64,000 bases of DNA from Candidatus Poribacteria bacterium. GTDB lineage: Bacteria; Poribacteria; WGA-4E; WGA-3G. The notes beneath the pieces are model-generated. The model did not search any database, was not told the DNA's origin, and worked only from the letters and a program-made list of their open reading frames with translations. The position numbers and the translations under genes were made by a program. Positions 53,045 through 59,822 of the stretch are shown one piece after another. Each line of letters opens with the position of its first letter. The stretch's first letter is position 1. The stretch lies in contig JAGFCB010000095.1 in NCBI GenBank assembly GCA_022394775.1, forward strand, positions 27,064 to 91,063, written 5' to 3'.

Positions 53045-54760
53045 TTGATTGGTTTTCCCAAAATATTGCACCAACTTCATCTCTTTGAAGAAGAGGGTGT
53101 CCCCTATGCCGCCGACCTCGACAAAGCACGCGTCGTTGAACTCTCAACTGTGATGCTGGACATCCTAAAACTCGCAGAAACGCAAACCGATGATGCAATC
53201 GTCGAGACGCTGAGCACCTCTTACGAAGAGAACAACATCTCCGAAGCATTTGAAAGATTCGCCGAACTTGAGAGAGAAGGTTTACTATTCAACCGCGGTG
53301 AGGACTTAGAACGGAGTCTCGCAACGGAAAGTAAGTGGCGGAAGCTGCTTGTCGTGATACCCGGCATCAATATAAATTCATTTTTCGACATTGAAACGTT
53401 ATCCGCTGGCACGAACATAGCACTTGCTCACATGATTCAGCATCTCACGAAATACGCCGATCTCCACTTTACAGGTTCCCGAAACCGGAAGATCGCAAAC
53501 GGAGTATATGAAGTCGATATCGGCATTGGAGACCTGGTCCGTCTTCGGTCAAAGATCGCGGAGACCTACTACGGCATCCTCACCTTGCATCAGGAGCATG
53601 ATCGATGGCTTCTGCCATTCTACCGGCATCCCGAATTCCCGCCGATTCTCGTCCAGAATCACGCGCCGCGCGGGCACGGTGGGCAGGCGATCAATTCGAT
53701 GCTCCGACACTATGCCGCTATGCGAGATTATGACGGGTTTACAGCACCCTCAGATTACGTCCGCGACTTTTATTCGCAGTACGTCTGGGATCCGAGTTTC
53801 TTCAACACCTTACCGAACGGTGTTGATGCCACGCTCTTTAAGCCGATGGAGAAAATGGTCGCGAAACGAGAAATCGCTGCAGAGGTCGGAGATGACCGAA
53901 TTGAAGCCGTCCCGACCGTCGGCTATCTTTCGCGAGTACAGTCGGAAAAAGGTGCGTCTGTCTACTTGAAGTTGGCAGAACTGAATCCGTACCTGATCTT
54001 TCTGATCGCAGGACCGAATATGGGCAGGTACGCCTCACGAAAACTCCCAGACAATCTCGTTTATGTCGGCTTCCATCCACGTGAGAGGTTACCGCTCATC
54101 TACAACGCGTTCGATGTCTATTGTTTTATGTCAATGTCCGGTGAAGAAACATTCGGGTTGACGGTGCTAGAAGCGATGGCGTGTGGGGTACCGCCCATCG
54201 TCCCGAACTTCGATGGTGTGCCATCAGTTACCGGGGATGCCGGTTTAGTCGCCGATGCCGAGAATTTTAATCATGACGTAGCAACACTCGTGAGTTATCC
54301 GTGCCCGGTGGATTTTTCCGAGAAGATTAACACGCTGTTGAATAACGCAGAAATGTGGCAGGCGTTTTCCGAGAATGCGAGACAACGGGCACTCCTGTTC
54401 ACCTGGGATAAGACCGCACGCCGGATTGTTCAGTTATTTGAAGGGCTTCACCAGAAAAAGAAACTCGCCAATCCGAACAGACTCTTAAATGTGTTCGCAC
54501 CGATACCACCCATAGAACAGGAAGCCAAGCAGAGACTAAAATACAGGGCACTCGTGTTGAGTATGAATGCACATTACGAGCGGTGTCTGATGTTGGATGC
54601 AGTGTATCCGCTGCGCGTTGAAGATGGCGTGACACTGAGTATCTTGAAAAACCATACGGCGAGAGAAGCAGAGGCAATTCTCGCCGCGCTCATTCCAGAC
54701 GAAACGCAAGCAAGGACAACCCTCAAAAGGGTTCGCAGCTTAATCGATGGAACGGCTTGA
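53045..54760 (+). CDS. RRE/PqqD-domain glycosyltransferase (GT-B) 1
   Basis: The 571-residue protein opens with a PqqD/RRE-like domain (about 1-85: H-L-F-E-E-E-G-V-P-Y-A-A-D-L-D, V-V-E-L-S-T, I-L-K-L, and A-F-E-R-F-A-E-L-E-R-E-G-L-L-F). This is the fold that binds leader peptides in RiPP maturases. A GT4-like glycosyltransferase follows, with an N-terminal part containing A-P-R-G-H-G-G-Q-A (about 215) and L-P-N-G-V-D-A-T-L-F. The C-terminal nucleotide-sugar site is G-E-E-T-F-G-L-T-V-L-E-A-M-A-C-G-V-P (E-x7-E type, about 366-383). TTG 53045 is the only start possible, since an in-frame stop lies two codons upstream. It probably glycosylates a peptide encoded downstream. Confidence 0.82.
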   Translation: MIGFPKILHQLHLFEEEGVPYAADLDKARVVELSTVMLDILKLAETQTDDAIVETLSTSYEENNISEAFERFAELEREGLLFNRGEDLERSLATESKWRKLLVVIPGININSFFDIETLSAGTNIALAHMIQHLTKYADLHFTGSRNRKIANGVYEVDIGIGDLVRLRSKIAETYYGILTLHQEHDRWLLPFYRHPEFPPILVQNHAPRGHGGQAINSMLRHYAAMRDYDGFTAPSDYVRDFYSQYVWDPSFFNTLPNGVDATLFKPMEKMVAKREIAAEVGDDRIEAVPTVGYLSRVQSEKGASVYLKLAELNPYLIFLIAGPNMGRYASRKLPDNLVYVGFHPRERLPLIYNAFDVYCFMSMSGEETFGLTVLEAMACGVPPIVPNFDGVPSVTGDAGLVADAENFNHDVATLVSYPCPVDFSEKINTLLNNAEMWQAFSENARQRALLFTWDKTARRIVQLFEGLHQKKKLANPNRLLNVFAPIPPIEQEAKQRLKYRALVLSMNAHYERCLMLDAVYPLRVEDGVTLSILKNHTAREAEAILAALIPDETQARTTLKRVRSLIDGTA

Positions 54761-54766
54761 GGAATG

Positions 54767-54868
54767 GTTGTCAGTTATCGGTCATCGGTTAAGAGGGTCC
54801 TTGTGGCAGTTATCGGTTTGGGACTGCCACAACATGTCTCTTAACTGACAACTGACGACCGATAACTA
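54767..54868. repeat. REP-like composite inverted repeat
   Basis: GTTGTCAGTTATCGGTCATC on the left, a centre TTGTGGCAGT / ACTGCCACAA, and a right arm with ACTGACAACTGACGACC. It has the same structure as the copy at 19339-19490 and separates the two glycosyltransferase genes. Confidence 0.7.
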
Positions 54869-54886
54869 AAAAATAGGAGCAAAATT

Positions 54887-56596
54887 ATGTTATCTCGCAC
54901 GCGTTACCGATTAAAACAGCATCATAAATTTGAACAAGACGATCAAAAATATGTTGTGGACCTTGAAACCGGCGACATCGTTCAAATAAATGACGTAGAA
55001 TGGGAGATTCTGTCGCGTTATGAATCGCAGACGCGCCATCAGATCGTAGAGGCACTGAAAAAAGAATACAAACTAACCGCTATTTTTGATGGAATTGAAC
55101 GCCTGGAACGACTTGGAAAACAGGATTTACTCCTGCAGCCAACGGTCGAGAACCTAGCAGCGAGGTCACTTCACCCTTACACAGATCGGAAGCCCAAGTT
55201 GCTGGTCCCCTTTCATTTTACCAAGGAGAAATCGGCGTTAGACTACATCACGAATCTCAACCGCTATCAGTCTTTGAAGCACCTCGCCGAGTTCGCCGAG
55301 TTGGAAACCTTAGCTTTTCCCGAAGAGGAGAAAGAAGACGTTCCGGATCTCGACGAGGTTCGCGTTCGGAATATAAGTAGAGCGAAAAGCGACACCCTGA
55401 TGCCCCCTTGGTACGCCATGGATGGCTACGATGGTATCCTGCTCCTTTCACAATTCCTCACGGACGATCTGTCATACTATCGGATCCCCGATGTCCCAAT
55501 CGTCCACTGCATAGAAGGGGACCGGAGGCTGCAACACGTTTTGCTAAGGACACTCCTGACGCTCTGTGCGTTCCAAAGTTCAAAAGATACACTCGTCGTC
55601 AAAGCCTCATGGATGAAAGCGTGGCTCGCTGAATTGGGCGCGCCCGTGGAGAACGTGCGAGTGATTCCCGACGGCATAGACATCGTTGAACTAACCAGCG
55701 ATAAGGCATTGACAAAGCAGCACACTGCCACCATCTTTGACAAACCGATGTTTGTTAAGCAACCAGCTGTTGGGCTGATCTCTGGATTTGAACCAAATCG
55801 CGGTGCTGCGTGGATTTCTGAATTTGCGCGAACCAACCCGCACCTCGCTATCTTCGTCTACGATGCAATGTTAGCGCAGCACTATCAACATCCACCAGAG
55901 AATACCATCATCTTCAATGCCGATGATGAGGAAACCCGTGCCGTTTTACCGGTATTCTTTCAGGCACTCGACCTTGTGTGCTTCCCCGCGATGCCAGGCA
56001 CGCCGCTCCCGATCGTCTTAGAGGCGATGGCGTACGGTACCCCCTGCATCGCAATGACGAAATACGGGATGCCCCGTGAGGTTATAGGTGCCGGGGTCGC
56101 TATAGAGGCAGAATGGGATCACTTCGGCAATTTCCACGTGCCAATGGTGAAACTCTCAGAGATGATAAACAAGTGGCTACAACCTTCCGATGCACGCACC
56201 CAATGCCAAGGTTTCGCGAAAGAGATCGTCCAGCGATATACCCGAAAAAACGCTGCACAAGTACTCATCCAAGTATTTGAGGAAGGCTTTCAACGAAGGA
56301 CAGACAATCTCCGGCCAGCGCGCGCACTGTTCCCACCGATCTTCTGCCGCCGGTATGAACCTGACACAGGAACGCTAAGGTCCAGCGTGTATCGGTTGGA
56401 AACGAACAGATATGATCACCTTGAAACGGCTTTAGCGGAAGTATTGGCTCAAGGGCACACATCCGCTGAAGTCGCATCCGTTTTCAAGCATTTCCAGCAG
56501 GAGAGCTCTATTCCTGTTTGCGAGACAACTCGCGCCGGAAATGGGTTTCCTGACAATAATAGGGAAACCAACCCCACTGGACAGGAGCACCAGTAG
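54887..56596 (+). CDS. RRE/PqqD-domain glycosyltransferase (GT-B) 2
   Basis: The 569-residue protein has the same plan as the protein at 53045. The N-terminal PqqD/RRE-like domain (about 1-90; Q-D-D-Q-K-Y-V-V-D-L-E-T-G-D-I-V, W-E-I-L-S-R-Y, G-I-E-R-L-E-R-L-G) is followed by a GT-B core. Motifs include V-I-P-D-G-I-D near residue 262 and L-P-I-V-L-E-A-M-A-Y-G-T-P-C-I-A at about 377-392. The first Glu of the E-x7-E pair is replaced (P-G-T-P-L-P-I-V-L-E), so activity may differ from the first enzyme. An AATAGGAGC site precedes the ATG. The peptide gene begins 17 bp after its stop. Confidence 0.8.
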   Translation: MLSRTRYRLKQHHKFEQDDQKYVVDLETGDIVQINDVEWEILSRYESQTRHQIVEALKKEYKLTAIFDGIERLERLGKQDLLLQPTVENLAARSLHPYTDRKPKLLVPFHFTKEKSALDYITNLNRYQSLKHLAEFAELETLAFPEEEKEDVPDLDEVRVRNISRAKSDTLMPPWYAMDGYDGILLLSQFLTDDLSYYRIPDVPIVHCIEGDRRLQHVLLRTLLTLCAFQSSKDTLVVKASWMKAWLAELGAPVENVRVIPDGIDIVELTSDKALTKQHTATIFDKPMFVKQPAVGLISGFEPNRGAAWISEFARTNPHLAIFVYDAMLAQHYQHPPENTIIFNADDEETRAVLPVFFQALDLVCFPAMPGTPLPIVLEAMAYGTPCIAMTKYGMPREVIGAGVAIEAEWDHFGNFHVPMVKLSEMINKWLQPSDARTQCQGFAKEIVQRYTRKNAAQVLIQVFEEGFQRRTDNLRPARALFPPIFCRRYEPDTGTLRSSVYRLETNRYDHLETALAEVLAQGHTSAEVASVFKHFQQESSIPVCETTRAGNGFPDNNRETNPTGQEHQ

Positions 56597-56613
56597 AAAG
56601 GAGAAACCTATAC

Positions 56614-56901
56614 ATAAAGAAGAACATCCGCAGTAAAATCAGCAGCTTCCTCAAATCCGAAGAGGGACGCGTCAGTGCTAAGGCACCCCTTGCGCTAGGT
56701 ATAGCGACAGGGAGTGTATTGTTAGCACAGACAATGGTCCCCTCTCCTGCTCAGGCAGTTGAGGAAGAGTGGGATTTCAGCAACGTTACATGTGTGTGGA
56801 ACTGGGAATGCGAAGATGACGAGGTCTGTGCGCTTTGGATTATAGACCATGAGCCGGGTCCAACTCATGTTGTATATACCGCTTGCATAGTTCCACCGTA
56901 A
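56614..56901 (+). CDS. Cys/Trp-rich precursor peptide 1
   Basis: The 95-residue product is not recognised as any known family. An AAAGGAG site (56597-56603) is 10 bases before ATA 56614. Upstream stops and the lack of any ATG/GTG/TTG before 56719 make this ATA the best start, because the conserved leader begins right after it. Leader: F-L-K-S-E-E-G-R-V-S-A-K-A-P-L-A-L-G, then a hydrophobic stretch ending A-Q-A. Core: four Cys and three Trp around C-V-W-N-W-E-C-E-D-D-E-V-C-A-L-W. The same pattern occurs in the peptide at 58343. It is probably exported and modified by the adjacent RRE-glycosyltransferases (inference). Confidence 0.7.
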   Translation: MKKNIRSKISSFLKSEEGRVSAKAPLALGIATGSVLLAQTMVPSPAQAVEEEWDFSNVTCVWNWECEDDEVCALWIIDHEPGPTHVVYTACIVPP

Positions 56902-56918
56902 TTGAACTCATCCACGTC

Positions 56919-56951
56919 GGTCAGTCCTGCTCTTTTAAAGCGGGACTGACC
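56919..56951 (+). terminator. Conserved hairpin after precursor 1
   Basis: The perfect arms GGTCAGTCC (56919-56927) and GGACTGACC (56943-56951) carry an inner GCT/AGC stem and are followed by TTCAAC. The same hairpin, with one compensated base pair, follows precursor 2. It may be a terminator or an attenuator controlling the ratio of peptide to TolB-like protein. Confidence 0.65.
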
Positions 56952-56993
56952 TTCAACAAACCGTGCCAGAAATCTTAGGAGGGATTTGTTGAT

Positions 56994-57992
56994 ATGAAAC
57001 GCACCCGCCCTTATGTGGTGTTAGGAATCGCGTTCCTGCTAAATAGCAGTCTGTTTATTAGTAACGGTTGGACGATTGAAAGGGATGTCATCTCTTTTGT
57101 TACAAGAAAAGACAGGGGGCGTTCTATCCAACTCATAAATACCCAAGGCGAATTCCTTCAAAGACTCATGTTAGAAGGATCCATTGCCCACTTCACTTGG
57201 GCTCCTGACGGACACTCAATTGCCTATAGTTCCAATCGAAATGGGGATCCCGATATTTATATAATGGATGTGAAAACGAACATACTCCTTCAGTTGACCT
57301 CCGATGCTGGGAAGGATTGGTGGCCCGCGTGGTCCCCGAATGGAAAATGGATCGCATTCGCCTCAAATCGCGCAGGAGAGGTAGACCTCTACAGAATGGA
57401 CGCGAATGGAGAGAATATGAAGCGACTGACGAATCGAGGAGGCTGCAAAAGACCAGATTGGTCCCCAGATAGTCGATGGATCGCTTTTGTTTCAAAATCC
57501 TCTCTTTATACGATGAGTGCTGAGGGGAAACGGATGCAGCACCTCACAGAAACATCTTCTACTGGATGTGTGTGGTCCCCTGACGGTAAAAAAATTACTT
57601 TTGTCCCACGAGGGGGTGCTGTTGGGGGCACAGCTCTTTTCAGTATTGACGTAGATGGGAAAAACATGCGCCAACTCACTCGGTTGTATAAAGGGCCCGT
57701 AGCTATCTTGGAACCTGTTTGGTCACCGAGTGGAAGATGGATCGCCTATGTTTTAGTTCAACCGCCAGAAAAACCTCTCGAGGGGCAATTGGTTCTGGCA
57801 GAAGAGTTTTTTGCTAACTCGGTCATTTGTGTTGCAAACACGGCAGATGTTGGGGGCGGAGATCCGATTGAGGCGACAAGAGAGGTAGTATCCAGTAGTC
57901 TTGAGTGGCTACCAGAGGGATTTCTCTCAGTATCACCGAATTTGGAGAAGCAGACAACCCTCTGGGGGAAACTCAAACAAACAGAAAAATAA
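56994..57992 (+). CDS. Secreted TolB-like propeller 1 of the peptide locus
   Basis: The 332-residue protein has a TAGGAGG site and a signal peptide (about 1-27; V-V-L-G-I-A-F-L-L-N-S-S-L-F). It contains TolB/PD40 blades with repeated W-S-P-[DNS]-G/S and W-A-P-D-G motifs, and D-P-D-I-Y-I-M-D and E-V-D-L-Y-R-M-D strands. It ends KQTTLWGKLKQTEK, a variant of the shared C-terminal tail. It is closely related to the protein at 58714 and stands in the same position relative to a precursor and a hairpin. It may bind the peptide or its receptor outside the cytoplasm. The peptide-locus link is inferred from synteny. Confidence 0.75.
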   Translation: MKRTRPYVVLGIAFLLNSSLFISNGWTIERDVISFVTRKDRGRSIQLINTQGEFLQRLMLEGSIAHFTWAPDGHSIAYSSNRNGDPDIYIMDVKTNILLQLTSDAGKDWWPAWSPNGKWIAFASNRAGEVDLYRMDANGENMKRLTNRGGCKRPDWSPDSRWIAFVSKSSLYTMSAEGKRMQHLTETSSTGCVWSPDGKKITFVPRGGAVGGTALFSIDVDGKNMRQLTRLYKGPVAILEPVWSPSGRWIAYVLVQPPEKPLEGQLVLAEEFFANSVICVANTADVGGGDPIEATREVVSSSLEWLPEGFLSVSPNLEKQTTLWGKLKQTEK

Positions 57993-58005
57993 AAAAGAGA
58001 TCTGA

Positions 58006-58101
58006 ATGTTATACACTGATTTTGAAAAAACACTCGAATCACGCCTTGGAACCCGTGCAGACTTATATCCGCGTGCAGTAGAATACCATCGCGTCCGATA
58101 A
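58006..58101 (+). CDS. Possible 31-residue small ORF
   Basis: ATG 58006 opens a 31-residue frame (LYTDFEKTLESRLGTRADLY and following). The ribosome site is weak (AAAAGAGA). It has no recognised family and lies between the TolB-like gene and the A24-like ORF. It may be a remnant of a longer gene or spurious. Confidence 0.25.
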   Translation: MLYTDFEKTLESRLGTRADLYPRAVEYHRVR

Positions 58102-58121
58102 ACGAAAGGTTTTTGTTATAG

Positions 58122-58421
58122 ATGTCAATTTACGAATACTTTCTGATTTTTTTAGGCCTTATCTTCTGCTGTTATGCGAGTTGGACAGATCTGAAGACAC
58201 AGAAGATCCGCAACTTCTGTTCGCTCGGACGCCTTTACGGCGGGACGCTGAGCCAGCTGATGGCGTGGTATCTCGGCACAACAACGCCGCTCTACATCTT
58301 AGCACTTTTCTTCGGGAGCGGACTCATCGCCTTCGCATTCTATTGGTTCGGTATCTTCTCACCCGGAGATTCCAACGCGATAAGTTCCGAGACTTCCTCG
58401 AATCCGAGCAAGGACGTGTAA
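58122..58421 (+). CDS. Truncated A24 (prepilin peptidase-like) membrane protein
   Basis: The 99-residue product has three hydrophobic segments (about 5-20, 36-52, 54-75). Its motifs recall type IV prepilin peptidases: D-L-K-T-Q-K-I-R-N at about residue 23, corresponding to the first active-site Asp, and S-P-G-D at about 81-84, corresponding to the G-x-G-D of the second. After S-P-G-D the frame runs into the precursor-2 coding region in another frame, so the family's C-terminal half is missing. Either a deletion joined it to the precursor or it is a degenerate gene. If active it could process the prepilin-like leaders nearby. The assignment is tentative. Confidence 0.5.
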   Translation: MSIYEYFLIFLGLIFCCYASWTDLKTQKIRNFCSLGRLYGGTLSQLMAWYLGTTTPLYILALFFGSGLIAFAFYWFGIFSPGDSNAISSETSSNPSKDV

Positions 58422-58630
58422 GTGTCAAGGCACCGCTCGCAGTAGGTATCGCAAGTGGAAGTTTATTGTTAGCACAAGCAATGTCCCCCACCGACGCTCA
58501 GGCACATTTTAACTGTTTCTGGGATTTTGATTGCGATGAGGGAGAAGTCTGTCTATTTTGGTGTGATGACTGGTCTCCGTTTGTTAATATGTGTATGGGT
58601 GACTGGCACTCAGAGTGCGTTGGTCACTAA
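58343..58630 (+). CDS. Cys/Trp-rich precursor peptide 2
   Basis: The frame encodes the same leader as precursor 1 (F-L-E-S-E-Q-G-R-V-S-V-K-A-P-L-A-V-G, then a hydrophobic stretch ending A-Q-A). The core has six Cys and four Trp around C-F-W-D-F-D-C-D-E-G-E-V-C-L-F-W. TTG 58343 is the nearest usable start and gives 95 residues; the position matching the start of precursor 1 is ACC. No ribosome site is seen, because the 5' part has been replaced by the overlapping A24-like ORF in another frame (offset -1). Expression may depend on translation of that ORF, or it may be silent. Confidence 0.65.
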   Translation: MVRYLLTRRFQRDKFRDFLESEQGRVSVKAPLAVGIASGSLLLAQAMSPTDAQAHFNCFWDFDCDEGEVCLFWCDDWSPFVNMCMGDWHSECVGH

Positions 58631-58652
58631 GCTCATCAACCCATCTATTGTA

Positions 58653-58684
58653 GTCGGTCCTGCTGTTTCTTCAGCGGGACCGAC
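58653..58684 (+). terminator. Conserved hairpin after precursor 2
   Basis: The arms GTCGGTCC (58653-58660) and GGACCGAC (58677-58684), plus an inner GCT/AGC, match the hairpin at 56919 with a paired A-T to G-C change. CTTTCAGTATTTTTTC follows, so termination is plausible. Confidence 0.65.
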
Positions 58685-58713
58685 CTTTCAGTATTTTTTC
58701 TAAGGAGCTTACT

Positions 58714-59799
58714 ATGAAGTTTTCAACGATTGATACTCTCCCCGTTTTGATAAAACGGAATCTTGCGTGTAAAATGCTTGGGATTGTGCTAATGTTTGGT
58801 TATAGTCCATTTTTTATAAATACTTCGACACAAGCCGCTGAGTTTGGAACTATAGCATTTGCTTCCACTCGAATAGGGAACACTGATATCTATATCCTAA
58901 ACAAAAATGATGAAAACCTCCGTAGACTCACAAATGATCCGGCACGTGAGTCCGAGCCAACGTGGTCGCCTGACGATCGCTTCTTAGCATATACCTACAG
59001 CTTAGATGGGAACTCAGATATCTACGTGATAAACACCAGAACAAAGGAACGCCGTCAACTGACACACAATTTAGTTGATGATTATTTCCCCGCTTGGTCA
59101 CCTAATGGCAAATGGATTGCGTTTGTTTCTGGCATCCACGAACAGAACGCGGACATCTACAGAATGGATATCGATGGCACAAATCTGAGGCGATTGACCG
59201 ACCGCGGAAAAAACGGGCGGCCCACTTGGTCTCCTGACAGTCAATGGATAGCATTTGTTTCCTATGATAGGGGTGAAAGGAAAGGCATCTATATAATGGA
59301 TGTCAATGGGAAAAGATTGAGACGACTTGACGACAAAGCGGTACAAATGATCAACGGTGTATTTCATGGTGAGTGTGCCTGGTCGCCCGATGGCAAACAG
59401 ATTGCTTTCGGTCTTCATATTCGTGATGAGAAGCGAATGCACCTATGTACCATTGACATAGATGGCAAAAACTTTCGCCAACTCACTCAAGGTGGCCCCA
59501 TACTGAAACCAATGAAGATATTGGGCTTTCCGAATCCGGCTATTTATTATCCTGCTTGGTCACCTGATAGTAAATGGATCGCTTATGTTTTTTCAGATGA
59601 TCCACAGCCGTTCCAGTTTGCTGACATTTATGTGATAGAAGCGATAGGTAACGGGCGTGAGAAATCTATTCTTATCGGGGAAATAGATATGTCAAGTAAT
59701 TCGTATCCAACATGGGCACCCGAAGGATTCTTTGATGTCTCTCTGAGAAATAACCAGAAGGCAATCCTCTGGAGCAGACTTAAACAAGGAGCAGATTAA
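58714..59799 (+). CDS. Secreted TolB-like propeller 2 of the peptide locus
   Basis: ATG 58714 follows a TAAGGAG site. The 361-residue product has a signal peptide (about 18-43, ending near S-T-Q-A-A-E). TolB/PD40 blades carry repeated W-S-P-D/N-[DGS] motifs (P-T-W-S-P-D-D-R-F, P-A-W-S-P-N-G-K-W, P-T-W-S-P-D-S-Q-W). It ends NQKAILWSRLKQGAD, a diverged form of the shared tail. It is a paralogue of the protein at 56994 and occupies the same slot after a precursor and hairpin, so the whole precursor-hairpin-TolB unit is duplicated. Confidence 0.75.
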   Translation: MKFSTIDTLPVLIKRNLACKMLGIVLMFGYSPFFINTSTQAAEFGTIAFASTRIGNTDIYILNKNDENLRRLTNDPARESEPTWSPDDRFLAYTYSLDGNSDIYVINTRTKERRQLTHNLVDDYFPAWSPNGKWIAFVSGIHEQNADIYRMDIDGTNLRRLTDRGKNGRPTWSPDSQWIAFVSYDRGERKGIYIMDVNGKRLRRLDDKAVQMINGVFHGECAWSPDGKQIAFGLHIRDEKRMHLCTIDIDGKNFRQLTQGGPILKPMKILGFPNPAIYYPAWSPDSKWIAYVFSDDPQPFQFADIYVIEAIGNGREKSILIGEIDMSSNSYPTWAPEGFFDVSLRNNQKAILWSRLKQGAD

Positions 59800-59822
59800 A
59801 AATTTATGCGGGTGAACACACT

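Noticed and set aside
58181..58342. Upstream extension of the precursor-2 frame from 58181
   Set aside because: The frame is open but its translation there (D-R-S-E-D-T-E-D-P) is only the shadow of the A24-like ORF. No ribosome site supports it, and the conserved leader begins far downstream.
58340..58421. Programmed -1 frameshift joining the A24-like ORF to precursor 2
   Set aside because: The frames have the right offset, but I see no slippery heptamer (such as A-AAA-AAG) in the overlap. Recombination or deletion is a simpler explanation.
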